Shown one piece after another: positions 1 through 7,651 of a DNA stretch of 27,003 nucleotides. Under the pieces are notes generated by a model. The model saw nothing but the letters and a program-made list of their open reading frames with translations, was not told the DNA's origin and searched no databases. A program made the translations under genes and the position numbers. Position 1 is the first letter of the stretch. The number at the start of each line of letters is the position of its first letter. The DNA is from Paludibacteraceae bacterium. GTDB taxonomy: Bacteria; Bacteroidota; Bacteroidia; Bacteroidales; Paludibacteraceae. The stretch is taken from NCBI GenBank assembly GCA_017542915.1, contig JAFXWI010000082.1, positions 1 to 27,003 of the forward strand. The letters run 5' to 3'.

Positions 1-12
1 CCTCCTTTCTTG

Positions 13-92
13 TACCCAGGGCCGGGATCGAACCGGCACGGTTTCCCATTGGTGTTTGAGACCAACGCGTCTACCAATTCCGCCACCTGGGC
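13..92 (-). tRNA. tRNA-Leu (anticodon CAA)
   Basis: The minus strand folds as a class II tRNA. The acceptor arm GCCCAGG pairs with CCTGGGT (first pair G-U), followed by discriminator A. The anticodon arm is TTGGT-CTCAAAC-ACCAA, giving CAA, which reads UUG leucine codons. A variable arm and the T arm GGTTCGATCC are present. CCA is not encoded. The promoter is about 140 bases upstream, so the precursor has a long 5' leader (93-230). That leader contains a 6-bp inverted repeat (113-118 with 128-133) but no second tRNA that I can find. Confidence 0.95.
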
Positions 93-236
93 TCGCGCTT
101 ACATTGACACTTGCGTGACTGCGCGTTTCACGCTTGTATAACGCTACGTGTCATGCTACGCTTTTCGGTCTGCAAACGCTTCGCTGGTTTACATCCCGAT
201 TTTTTTGTTTTTAGCTTATTCGACTGAAAAAGCGTG

Positions 237-268
237 CAAAAATATTGCTTTTTTTTGAATTGAGCAAA
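237..268 (-). promoter_or_regulatory. Promoter of tRNA-Leu
   Basis: On the minus strand TTTG (265-268) is followed after 20 bases by TATTTTTG (237-244), an exact match to the Bacteroidota housekeeping promoter TTTG-N20-TAnnTTTG. The spacer ends in an A8-GCAA tract nearly identical to that of the rpsO and tRNA-Cys promoters. The predicted start is near 230. Confidence 0.8.
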
Positions 269-283
269 TTTTTAGGTGTTTTT

Positions 284-315
284 TTTGCGTAAATACGTAT
301 TTTTTTGTAATTTTG
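284..315 (+). promoter_or_regulatory. Promoter of tcdA
   Basis: TTTG (284-287), 20 bases, TAATTTTG (308-315). The start would fall near 322, leaving a leader of about 12 bases before the ATG at 334. It is back-to-back with the tRNA-Leu promoter, the two -33 boxes being only 15 bases apart. Confidence 0.8.
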
Positions 316-333
316 CACCCAAATTGGTCAAAT

Positions 334-1026
334 ATGAGTGAATTTTTTAGTAGAAGTGAGGTTTTGTTGGGCGAAAAGGTGATGCGCGAGTTACAGAACA
401 AACGTGTCATTCTTTTCGGAGTTGGAGGTGTCGGTTCGTGGTGTGCGGAAGCCTTAGTGCGAACCGGTCTGACGCATCTGACGATCGTGGACGGCGATGT
501 GGTTCAGGAGTCGAATGTGAACCGCCAGTTACCGGCTACGCGTGAGACTATCGGTCAACCGAAGGTGGAGGCGCTGAAGGCTCGTTTGTTGACGATTAAC
601 CCCGAAGCAGAGATCACGGCTATTCACGACTTCTATCACGCGGAGAATGAAAATCTCAAATCTCAAATCTCCAACTTCCAATTTGTCATTGATGCGATAG
701 ATGATGTAGCGGCGAAGACAGACCTTATATTATACGCAACGCGGGCACGCGTGAAGATCTTCTCTTCTATGGGCGCAGCGCTTCGTTTTGACCCGACGCA
801 AGTGACGATCGGCGAGTTGATGTCCATCAAGGGCGATGCGTTAGCGAAAGCCGTGCGGGCAAGGATGAAGAAGTTGGATCTTCATCCCTATAAAAAAGTA
901 CGTTGCGTCTATTCCACTGAACAGGCGCAACGATGTGAAGCTCGCGGTTCACTTATGCAAGTGACTGCAGTCTTTGGCTGCACGCTTGCAAGCATGGTGA
1001 TCGAGGATATCCGGAAAAACGGATGA
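334..1026 (+). CDS. tcdA: tRNA threonylcarbamoyladenosine dehydratase (TcdA/CsdL, ThiF-like E1 fold)
   Basis: TcdA uses ATP to dehydrate t6A37 in ANN-decoding tRNAs into its cyclic form. The 230-residue protein has the nucleotide-binding GVGGVG at residues 29-34, the IVDGD strand at 51-55 followed by NVNRQ, and the later VIDAIDD and VRCVYSTE segments typical of TcdA rather than MoeB or ThiF. The ATG at 334 is chosen over an in-frame ATG at 313 because 313 lies inside the promoter -7 box; N-terminal SRSEVLLGE also aligns with family starts. Codons 107-117 come from a heptanucleotide array and read NLKSQIS. The gene ends directly against the stop of the converging lipoprotein gene (1027), with no space for a terminator. 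Confidence 0.93.
   Translation: MSEFFSRSEVLLGEKVMRELQNKRVILFGVGGVGSWCAEALVRTGLTHLTIVDGDVVQESNVNRQLPATRETIGQPKVEALKARLLTINPEAEITAIHDFYHAENENLKSQISNFQFVIDAIDDVAAKTDLILYATRARVKIFSSMGAALRFDPTQVTIGELMSIKGDALAKAVRARMKKLDLHPYKKVRCVYSTEQAQRCEARGSLMQVTAVFGCTLASMVIEDIRKNG
651..684 (+). repeat. Heptanucleotide array (AAATCTC)3 plus degenerate copy, inside tcdA
   Basis: Three perfect 7-base units (651-671) are followed by degenerate sequence to about 684. In the tcdA frame they read NLKSQIS, the same heptapeptide as in murI. The protein is hardly longer here than I recall for other TcdA proteins, so the array seems to have replaced a variable loop rather than lengthened it. Confidence 0.85.
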
Positions 1027-1506
1027 TTACTTGGCTAACGAGAAGCCCGCATCAATATACGTATAGGTACCCTCTGAATAATCCTTGGCCGCGTCGTATT
1101 CGGGTGTGTCCCAATTCGATTTGCGGACATAGTTATCGTTACCGAAAGCACCTCCCATGGTCTTCGATACAAACATCAGTCTCAGGTCTAACTGATCTTT
1201 CTGGTAATAATGTGTAGTGGTGTTACCGATTTCAAAACTGAGTTTAAAAGAAGCCTCTGTGCTTGAATTCCAAGTGAAGGTAGCCGAAGGGTCACTTACC
1301 TTGTTTTTGTCGGTGGAGCCGTATAATGTGCTGACGGTTACGTTGTAATCGTTATTGGATTTCTTCGAATCAAACTTCACCGTCAGATCACTCATGGTGA
1401 AGGTATAACCGGTCATGTCTTTTGAGGCAAGGTCATCTTTCTTCTTACATCCCACCAGCGCTATACAGCAAGCGAGACCGGCAATGATAAATAGACGTTT
1501 GTTCAT
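1027..1506 (-). CDS. Small lipoprotein of unknown function
   Basis: This 159-residue protein begins with a lipoprotein signal peptide: MNKR, a hydrophobic stretch, then the lipobox LVGC with the acylated Cys at residue 20, followed by KKKDD. The mature part is polar and Thr/Ser-rich with alternating strands, suggesting a small beta-rich domain. I do not recognise a family. It is the last gene of the unit that starts at 8575 and begins 11 bases after the LTA-synthase-like gene, so the two are probably cotranscribed. The charged residues right after the Cys may favour surface export, as in Bacteroidota lipoproteins, but the usual signal is only loosely matched. Its stop codon abuts that of tcdA. 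Confidence 0.8.
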   Translation of the reverse strand: MNKRLFIIAGLACCIALVGCKKKDDLASKDMTGYTFTMSDLTVKFDSKKSNNDYNVTVSTLYGSTDKNKVSDPSATFTWNSSTEASFKLSFEIGNTTTHYYQKDQLDLRLMFVSKTMGGAFGNDNYVRKSNWDTPEYDAAKDYSEGTYTYIDAGFSLAK

Positions 1507-1517
1507 AATATAGGGTT

Positions 1518-3344
1518 TTATTGATTTTCCGGGTTTGCAAAGTAGTTACGACGGATGATTTTATCGCACAGGATATACGCCTCTTGCTCCTCCATGAGAC
1601 GCTGAGGCGGTTGTGTATTGCCTTTCTTACGGCTCTCCACCAAGTTGATGCCAACTCCTTTCCATGGATATTTGTCGCATCCGATGAGGTGCATGATGGT
1701 GGGGTAGATATCCGCCTGTTGGCACTCCTCGTTGAACTCCTGTCGGTTGATATGCGGAGCGAGCACGATGAAAGGCACGTAGTTGCGATCCGGCATCTGG
1801 GGCATGTCATGACGAATCATGTACTGCTGAAACTCCCACCAGAGCATGGATTTGAAGACCGTGTGGTCACCCGTGATAGCGACTACCGTGTTCTCCAGTT
1901 CGCCTGCTTGCTCTAAGTCCGCAAGGAATGCGCCGATACACGAGTCGGTATAATGGAGACAACTGAAATACGCCTTCATGGCTTTAGGCAGCGAGGAAGG
2001 GAAGAGCAGGTTCTTGTTCTCCGGCACGAGCGTAAAAGGCGAGTGCGTAGAGAGGGTCAATGCCATGAGGCAGCGGGGTTTATCCATCGCTTTCCATTCC
2101 TCTGCGGCATGAGTGAGCATCTCGCCGTCTGTCCATGACAGCTCCATCACTTTCTCGAAGATCTCCACTTTCTCTTGATTGAACTCAGTCTTCACCATCC
2201 GTTGGTAGCCGTAGTTGCGATACGCAGCGGCATTGTTCCAGAAATCCGGAGCAGCAGCATCCACTAATACGGCTTCTTTGAAGAAATGCGCGTAGTTGGG
2301 ATACGTGTTCTCGGGATAGAGCCGGCAAGCAGCTCCCTGTTGCAAAGGCAGTAGTCCGGTGTTGATGATCATCACTCCGTCGCCGGAGACACCATGCTTC
2401 ACTTGGCTCTTCATGTACGGCGCAAAGAATCCCGACGAACTACGCGAGAGGGCATACAGGTTCGGTGTGACGAATGCGCCGGACTGATCCGTGACCTCTA
2501 TAGGCCAGCTCTCCAGACTCTCCACAACGATGACAAGCAGGTTACGTTTCGGTGTCAGTTTGGCGTCCGAAGGCGTGTATATCTCTTGCATCTGTTGCTC
2601 CTCCTCTTCGGTCAGCGTAGTGGGCAGTTCAACAGGAGCACCGGTGTCGGTCATAGCGCCTTGCAGAAAAGCGATCGGCAAATACGTGAAGACCGAGTGC
2701 TGCCGGACGTACTGGTACGGGTCAGACAGCGACAACTCGAAGGCATCGAAGAACGGATTGACTGTCAGGGCTTTGCTCAACTCGGCATCGGCTTTCATGC
2801 GCAGGAAATAGTTGGCATAATTACCGATGGAAGAGCATAAAAACGCAGTAAGCAGCACGCATATATTCGTCAGATACGAGCGCTTACCCGGGTTGGATTT
2901 GTTAACGGGAGCAAGCCACATTGCCACCACGGCATACACCACCGTGAGAATAAGGAAAATGGCAGATTTCCAGTTAACGAACATCAGCACACTTCCTCCA
3001 ACTCCGCCCACGTTTCCTGCCATCATAATGGCATTGTACGTAAGCAGAATATTATTGGCGCGGAAATAAAGGATGTTGGCAATAAGCCACACATCGAGTA
3101 TAAACAGCGCCAAGATCGTCCACCAGTTGCGCCGAGCTATCCAGACCGGCGCAGCGATGAACAGCGATATCGCTATCTGGGGTAACCAAGTAGCGATGAA
3201 CTCTAAAGGCTCCATCATGTGTAGATCATGATAGATGAACACATGAAACAGCAGCGAGAAGAGAAAAAGGAAAAAGGAGAACCAGCAGAATATAAATATT
3301 CTGGACCGGTTCCCTTTCTCCATATATGCACGCCAATTTTTCAT
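1518..3344 (-). CDS. LTA synthase-like membrane sulfatase / phosphoglycerol transferase family protein
   Basis: The 608-residue protein has about five N-terminal membrane segments (roughly 15-38, 47-70, 74-94, 126-146, 158-175), then a large extracytoplasmic alkaline-phosphatase/sulfatase-fold domain from about residue 267. Visible landmarks are NLLVIVVESLESW with the metal-ligand Glu (268-280), the VSGDG segment near 319-323 where the nucleophile is expected, and GDH (492-494), a metal-binding site. Gram-negative relatives transfer phosphoglycerol or phosphoethanolamine to envelope glycans; the substrate here is unknown. The ATG at 3344 shares one base with the mutase stop (TAATG), implying translational coupling. 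An upstream in-frame ATG at 3401 is rejected because it lies within the mutase and adds no family-like sequence. Confidence 0.88.
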   Translation of the reverse strand: MKNWRAYMEKGNRSRIFIFCWFSFFLFLFSLLFHVFIYHDLHMMEPLEFIATWLPQIAISLFIAAPVWIARRNWWTILALFILDVWLIANILYFRANNILLTYNAIMMAGNVGGVGGSVLMFVNWKSAIFLILTVVYAVVAMWLAPVNKSNPGKRSYLTNICVLLTAFLCSSIGNYANYFLRMKADAELSKALTVNPFFDAFELSLSDPYQYVRQHSVFTYLPIAFLQGAMTDTGAPVELPTTLTEEEEQQMQEIYTPSDAKLTPKRNLLVIVVESLESWPIEVTDQSGAFVTPNLYALSRSSSGFFAPYMKSQVKHGVSGDGVMIINTGLLPLQQGAACRLYPENTYPNYAHFFKEAVLVDAAAPDFWNNAAAYRNYGYQRMVKTEFNQEKVEIFEKVMELSWTDGEMLTHAAEEWKAMDKPRCLMALTLSTHSPFTLVPENKNLLFPSSLPKAMKAYFSCLHYTDSCIGAFLADLEQAGELENTVVAITGDHTVFKSMLWWEFQQYMIRHDMPQMPDRNYVPFIVLAPHINRQEFNEECQQADIYPTIMHLIGCDKYPWKGVGINLVESRKKGNTQPPQRLMEEQEAYILCDKIIRRNYFANPENQ

Positions 3345-5125
3345 TACAATCCGAGACTTGCTTTGATAGCCGGAACACGTGCTTCTGCTTCTGCGGTGCA
3401 ACGCTCATAGTCTGCGCCGGTGAACGGTTTGCCGGATTTAACCGGAATCTCGAAGTAGAACTTGATCTTCGGCTCGGTACCGGACGGACGAACGGACACT
3501 TTCAGACCACCTTCGGTGAAGTACTGCAGTACGTTTGAAGTAGCGTTCAGCGGCATCTCAAACTTCTCGCTCTCCCATTTGCCGTTGACCAGTTTCTTCT
3601 GCTCGAGGATCTTGTAGTCCTTGATGAGGCATACTTTCTCGCCAGCAATCTCCAACGGCGGGTTCTCGCGGTAGTTCTTCATCATCGCTTGGATCTCCTC
3701 GGCGCCCGTCTTACCCGGACGAACGACGTTGATCGTGGTCTCGCGTTGGAAACCGTAGTCCTCGTATATCTTGAGCAGGTAGTCATAGAGCGTCATGCCG
3801 TTGTCCTTAGCGTACGCTGCGATCTCGCAGATGAGGCAGATAGCCGAAGGCGAACATTTATCGCGTACAGCGTCGTACGGCAGGAAGCCGAAGGACTCCT
3901 CACCACCACCGATGTATTTGCGTTTGCCTTCCCACATGCGGATACGGTTAGCAATCCACTTGAAGCCCGTGTACTCGTCGGTCAGCGTCACACCCTGAGC
4001 ATCAGCGATCTTACGGATGAGCTCGGAGGTCACGATGGTCTTAACGATATACATGTCATCGCGGAACTTGCCCAGACGCTTCATGTTGTTGATGATGTAG
4101 TAGTGGAACATGATATTGGTCTGGTTACCGTTGATGATGACCCACTCGCCTTTGTCGTTGCGGCAAACGATAGCGATACGGTCCGCATCCGGGTCAGAAG
4201 CGATAACCAAGTCGGCGCCAAGCTTGGTACCAAGTTTCATACCGAGGGTCATAGCCTCTGCGTTCTCGGGGTTCGGAGAAACGACAGTCGGGAAGTTACC
4301 GTCGATCACCATCTGCTCGGGTACTACGTGGATGTTCTGGAAGCCCCATGAGCGGAGGCACATCGGTACGATCTGACGACCTGCTCCGTGCATCGGGGTA
4401 TAAACGATGTTGAGGTCTTTTTGACGAAGGATAGTGTCTTGGTCAATCATGACGGTCTTGACCGCCATCATGTAGTCATAGTCCATCTCGCCGCCGATGA
4501 TCTCGATGAGGTCTTTGTTTGCCTCCCATTTCACATCTGCGAGGGTCACTTTGTTCACCTCGTCGATGATACCTTGGTCATGCGGCTGGAGAACCTGCGA
4601 ACCATCCTCCCAGTAAGCCTTGTAACCGTTGTACTCTTTGGGGTTGTGCGAAGCTGTTACGTTCACACCGCCTTGACATTTGAGTTGACGGATAGCGAAG
4701 GAAACCTCCGGCGTCGGACGGAGCGACTCAAACAGATACACTTTGATGCCGTTAGCCGAGAAGATGTTCGCTACTGTCTCAGCGAAGAGACGACCGTTGT
4801 TACGGCAGTCATGACCCACTACTACAGCTACGCGACCGTCCTGAACATGGTCAAAACCGCCTTCTTTCTGCACTTTGAGCATGTAGTTGGCGTAACCTTG
4901 GGTAGCCATCGCTACGATGTACTTGTTCATACGGTTGGTACCCGGACCCATAATACCGCGCAGACCGCCGGTACCAAACTCGAGGGTGCGATAGAAAGCA
5001 TCGATGAGGTCAGTCTTGTCCTCTGCTTCCATCATGGCTTTCACTTGTGCGCGGGTCTCCGCATCAAACGGTTCCTTGGTCCAAACCTCGGCAACCTCCA
5101 TTACTTTTTTCAATTCTTCGTTCAT
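3344..5125 (-). CDS. Phosphosugar mutase (phosphoglucomutase/phosphomannomutase family)
   Basis: The enzyme interconverts hexose 1- and 6-phosphates through a phosphoserine. All four active-site loops of the alpha-D-phosphohexomutase family are seen in 593 residues: GTGGLRG near 51-57; TASHNP at 157-162 with the phosphoserine at 159; DPDADR at 311-316, which holds magnesium; GGGEESFGF at 406-414 for sugar binding; and RPSGTEPK at 546-553 for phosphate binding. The length fits the PgcA/PGM2-like branch, larger than bacterial GlmM. Which sugar it prefers cannot be told from sequence. It follows hpt after 32 bases and overlaps the next gene by one base, so it belongs to the unit driven from 8596-8627. 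Confidence 0.93.
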   Translation of the reverse strand: MNEELKKVMEVAEVWTKEPFDAETRAQVKAMMEAEDKTDLIDAFYRTLEFGTGGLRGIMGPGTNRMNKYIVAMATQGYANYMLKVQKEGGFDHVQDGRVAVVVGHDCRNNGRLFAETVANIFSANGIKVYLFESLRPTPEVSFAIRQLKCQGGVNVTASHNPKEYNGYKAYWEDGSQVLQPHDQGIIDEVNKVTLADVKWEANKDLIEIIGGEMDYDYMMAVKTVMIDQDTILRQKDLNIVYTPMHGAGRQIVPMCLRSWGFQNIHVVPEQMVIDGNFPTVVSPNPENAEAMTLGMKLGTKLGADLVIASDPDADRIAIVCRNDKGEWVIINGNQTNIMFHYYIINNMKRLGKFRDDMYIVKTIVTSELIRKIADAQGVTLTDEYTGFKWIANRIRMWEGKRKYIGGGEESFGFLPYDAVRDKCSPSAICLICEIAAYAKDNGMTLYDYLLKIYEDYGFQRETTINVVRPGKTGAEEIQAMMKNYRENPPLEIAGEKVCLIKDYKILEQKKLVNGKWESEKFEMPLNATSNVLQYFTEGGLKVSVRPSGTEPKIKFYFEIPVKSGKPFTGADYERCTAEAEARVPAIKASLGL

Positions 5126-5157
5126 GGTGATTAATGTTAAATTGTTATTATTAAAAA

Positions 5158-5700
5158 TTATTCTTTTACTTTATAAATAGAGGGCAGATTCCGTACAAAC
5201 CCGTCGAAATCGAGTCCATAGCCGATGACAAACTCATCGGTTATCTCATGACCGATATAGTCGGGTTTGGCATCGTCGTACTCTAATTTGCCGGGTTTGA
5301 AGAGCATGGTAGCTACACGGATAGAAGCGGCTCCTAATCCCCTGAGATGCGCTTTGAGTTGATGGATCGTCAGACCGGTGTCCACGATATCTTCGATGAT
5401 GACCACCTCGCGGTTGTCCACCACTTGCTGCAAGGGTACGATGAACTCCAACTTGCCGGTGGAGGACATGCCCCAATACGAACTGACGCGGATGAACGTC
5501 ACCTCACAACGGATGTCCTTGAGGGCTCGGAGGAGGTCTGCGGCAAAGACAAAAGCGCCGTTGAGAACGACTATAAAGAGCGGTTCTTTCTCCTGATAGT
5601 CCTTACTGATACGATCAGCCACTTGCGCTACATCCTGCGCTATTTCCTGAGGGGTTAACCACTCTTCGAAATGATAACCCTGTTCGTCAATCGTTTTCAT
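5158..5700 (-). CDS. hpt: Hypoxanthine phosphoribosyltransferase
   Basis: The 180-residue protein matches purine-salvage phosphoribosyltransferases, which join PRPP to hypoxanthine or guanine to give IMP or GMP in the cytoplasm. The PRPP-binding signature VVIIEDIVDTGLTI is at residues 99-112, with the acidic pair at 103-104. The flexible-loop SSYWG (73-77) and the earlier LNGAFVFAADL segment (46-56) are also typical. The ATG at 5700 gives the expected N-terminus and overlaps the end of hflX by 14 bases, so ribosomes finishing hflX could re-initiate here. Confidence 0.93.
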   Translation of the reverse strand: MKTIDEQGYHFEEWLTPQEIAQDVAQVADRISKDYQEKEPLFIVVLNGAFVFAADLLRALKDIRCEVTFIRVSSYWGMSSTGKLEFIVPLQQVVDNREVVIIEDIVDTGLTIHQLKAHLRGLGAASIRVATMLFKPGKLEYDDAKPDYIGHEITDEFVIGYGLDFDGFVRNLPSIYKVKE

Positions 5701-7012
5701 ATTGTTGGAATAAAAAATCGTTATACGGGTAACGCTTCACGTGAATAGCTTTTATACGATCGTACATGAGCGTGCGCAAAGCGTCTATGTTCTCTTTGTT
5801 TCTCGCGGAAATGAAGATGCAGTCCTCGCCAAGTCGTGCCATCCACGTCTTTTGCAGATCTTCCAAGGAGTAGTTCTCCCGCTGCATCGGCGTGAGGTCG
5901 TCGTCTTCTTTCGGTGAGTACGTAAAATTATCTATTTTGTTAAAAATAACAATCTCCGGGATTTCCTTTGTACTTTGTCCTTTGTCACTTTGTACATTAA
6001 CTATCTCCCTGATCGTCTGCTCGACTACTTCGTATTGCTCTTCGAAATTAGGATGCGAGATGTCCACTACATGGATCAGCAGATCCGCCTCGCGTACCTC
6101 GTCAAGCGTCGATTTGAAGGACTCCACCAAGTGGTGAGGCAGCTTGCGGATGAAGCCGACGGTGTCGGAGAGCAGGAACGGCAGGTTCTCTATCGTCACT
6201 TTGCGCACCGTCGTGTCAAGGGTCGCAAAGAGTTTGTTCTCTGCGAAGACATCGGATTTGGAGAGCAGGTTCATGAGTGTCGATTTGCCGACGTTCGTAT
6301 AGCCGACGAGTGCCACACGTACCATCTTTCCGCGATGCTGGCGTTGGGTAGCCATCTGTTTGTCAATGGTCTTGAGTTGCTCGCGCAGCAAGGCAATACG
6401 CTGACCGATGACCCGTTTGTCTGCCTCTATCTGGGTCTCACCCATACCGCGGTTCGTTCCTCCACCACCGCGCTGACGATCCAAGTGACTCCACATCCTC
6501 GTCAGACGAGGAAGCATGTATTGCAGATGCGCCATCTCGACTTGCGTCTTCGCATAGGAAGTCTGCGCACGTTGGAGGAAAATCTCCAAAATCAATATCG
6601 TCCGGTCAATCACACGCACGTCCGGCTTGCCCTTGTGGTTCAGCGCTTTCTCTATGTTTCGAATCTGTCTCGGACTCAACTCATCGTCAAAGATCACCAA
6701 GTCAATGGGGGCTGCAACTTGGTCTGTCAGCGAAGAGCGGTCGCCCACTTGGCATCTGTCAGGCGAAGCCGGTCTGTCAGCGCAGCGGTCAAGAATAAAT
6801 TGGTCAATCTCACTCAATTTTCCTTCTCCGACATAAGTAGCCGTATTAGGCAGGTCGAGACGTTGGGTAAAACGCTTAACGGGCACGATACCATGCGTGT
6901 CGGCAAGGAATGCCAACTCGTCGAGGTATTCTTTCGTGCGGTCTTCCGGCTGGTTCGGAGTGATCAGTCCGACCAACACCGCGTGTTCAATATAGGGTTT
7001 GATTTCAATCAT
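5687..7012 (-). CDS. hflX: Ribosome-associated GTPase HflX, with two repeat-derived insertions
   Basis: HflX binds the 50S subunit and helps split stalled or stressed ribosomes. The 441-residue protein shows the N-terminal HflX domain (YVGEGKLSEI at 60-69, IFDDELSP at 107-114), the Gly-rich linker with RGGGGTNRGMGE (181-192), and the G domain: P-loop GYTNVGKS (237-244), DTVGF (283-287) and NKID (358-361). Two stretches look foreign. Residues about 76-102 come from a threefold imperfect repeat, and about 339-352, just before NKID, come from a heptanucleotide array. Both keep the frame and no core motif is damaged, so I expect an active protein. The start overlaps the lemA stop by one base (TGATG). 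Confidence 0.93.
   Translation of the reverse strand: MIEIKPYIEHAVLVGLITPNQPEDRTKEYLDELAFLADTHGIVPVKRFTQRLDLPNTATYVGEGKLSEIDQFILDRCADRPASPDRCQVGDRSSLTDQVAAPIDLVIFDDELSPRQIRNIEKALNHKGKPDVRVIDRTILILEIFLQRAQTSYAKTQVEMAHLQYMLPRLTRMWSHLDRQRGGGGTNRGMGETQIEADKRVIGQRIALLREQLKTIDKQMATQRQHRGKMVRVALVGYTNVGKSTLMNLLSKSDVFAENKLFATLDTTVRKVTIENLPFLLSDTVGFIRKLPHHLVESFKSTLDEVREADLLIHVVDISHPNFEEQYEVVEQTIREIVNVQSDKGQSTKEIPEIVIFNKIDNFTYSPKEDDDLTPMQRENYSLEDLQKTWMARLGEDCIFISARNKENIDALRTLMYDRIKAIHVKRYPYNDFLFQQYEND
5966..6000 (-). repeat. Heptanucleotide array (plus strand CCTTTGT, about 5 units) inside hflX
   Basis: Units CCTTTGT, ACTTTGT, CCTTTGT, CACTTTGT (one 8-base unit) and a decayed fifth. On the coding strand they give SDKGQSTKE just before the NKID motif. 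The same unit family in murF (10343-10371) gives DKGQ and STKE again. Confidence 0.85.
6717..6790 (-). repeat. Threefold imperfect repeat inside hflX (GGTCTGTCAGCGAAGCGGTC type)
   Basis: On the plus strand, GGTCTGTCAGCGAAGAGCGGTC (first 20 bases from 6721), a diverged middle copy around 6752-6770 with CTGTCAGGCGAAGCC, and GGTCTGTCAGCGCAGCGGTC at 6771-6790. The element encodes the insertion DRPASPDRCQVG...SLTDQ in HflX. The word GCGAAGCGGTC recurs between bamA and ompH (13960-13970), which suggests one repeat family found both inside and outside genes. Confidence 0.7.
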
Positions 7013-7599
7013 CAGAACTCTACTTTCGGGGCTTTGGAAGCGCCCTCTTCTGCTTCGAAGTACGGTTTTTTATCAAATCCGAAGATACCTGCAAGGATGT
7101 TGTTCGGGAAACGGCGGATGGTCTTGTTGTATGCCTTAGCCGTCTCGTTGAACATCTGACGTGCGATAGTGATCCGGTTCTCGGTACCTTCGAGTTGTGC
7201 TTGCAGGTCGCGGAAGTTCTGGTTCGCTTTGAGATCCGGATAGTTCTCTGCTACAGCGAGCAGTCGTCCGAGAGCCTGACTCAGTTCACCTTGTGCAGCT
7301 TGGTATGCAGCCAGTTGCTCAGGCGTAGCAGTAGCCGGATCAATGGTGATCTGCGTTGCTTTAGCACGTGCTTCTACCACGCCCTCCAAGGTCTGTTGCT
7401 CATGCGCAGCATAACCTTTGACCGTTGCTACGAGGTTCGGAACAAGATCAGCACGACGCTGGTATTGGTTTTCAACCTGCGCCCAAGAGGACTCTACTTC
7501 TTCTTCTGATGCAATGAATGCGTTGTACACATTTGCTACCCAAAGGGCAATAATGGCGAGGATTCCTAATCCTACAATCCATGGAAGTAATTTTTTCAT
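7012..7599 (-). CDS. lemA: LemA family membrane protein
   Basis: The 195-residue protein has one N-terminal membrane anchor (about 5-27) followed by the helical LemA domain: EEEVESSWAQVENQYQRR, then DLVPNLVATVKGYAAHE (about 34-70), and FNETAKAYNKTIRRFPNNI near 149-167. LemA proteins have no settled function. In many bacteria they sit beside a TPM-domain protein, as here (7652-8575), and are thought to act with it at the membrane. The last base of the stop codon is the first of hflX. A heptanucleotide array fills most of the gap to the upstream gene. Confidence 0.93.
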   Translation of the reverse strand: MKKLLPWIVGLGILAIIALWVANVYNAFIASEEEVESSWAQVENQYQRRADLVPNLVATVKGYAAHEQQTLEGVVEARAKATQITIDPATATPEQLAAYQAAQGELSQALGRLLAVAENYPDLKANQNFRDLQAQLEGTENRITIARQMFNETAKAYNKTIRRFPNNILAGIFGFDKKPYFEAEEGASKAPKVEF

Positions 7600-7614
7600 T
7601 ATTGTTCAATTATT

Positions 7615-7648
7615 AAATTTCAAATTTCAAATCTCAAATCTCAAATCC
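7615..7648. repeat. Heptanucleotide array (AAATTTC)2(AAATCTC)2 plus partial, intergenic
   Basis: Five 7-base units run from 7615 to about 7648 and fill most of the 52 bases between the TPM gene stop and the lemA start. The unit is the same AAATCTC as in tcdA and murI, but relative to transcription it lies in the orientation that contains TGA. Confidence 0.9.
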
Positions 7649-7651
7649 TTT

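Noticed and set aside
93..230. Second tRNA in the tRNA-Leu leader
   Set aside because: Short inverted repeats exist but there is no T-arm sequence or acceptor pairing.
5975..7159. 394-codon open frame on the plus strand opposite hflX
   Set aside because: It is antisense to a clear HflX gene, has no family-like sequence and no promoter or start context. Similar long frames opposite bamA (15403-16524), the MFS gene (11430-12563) and the mutase (4388-5134) are rejected for the same reason.
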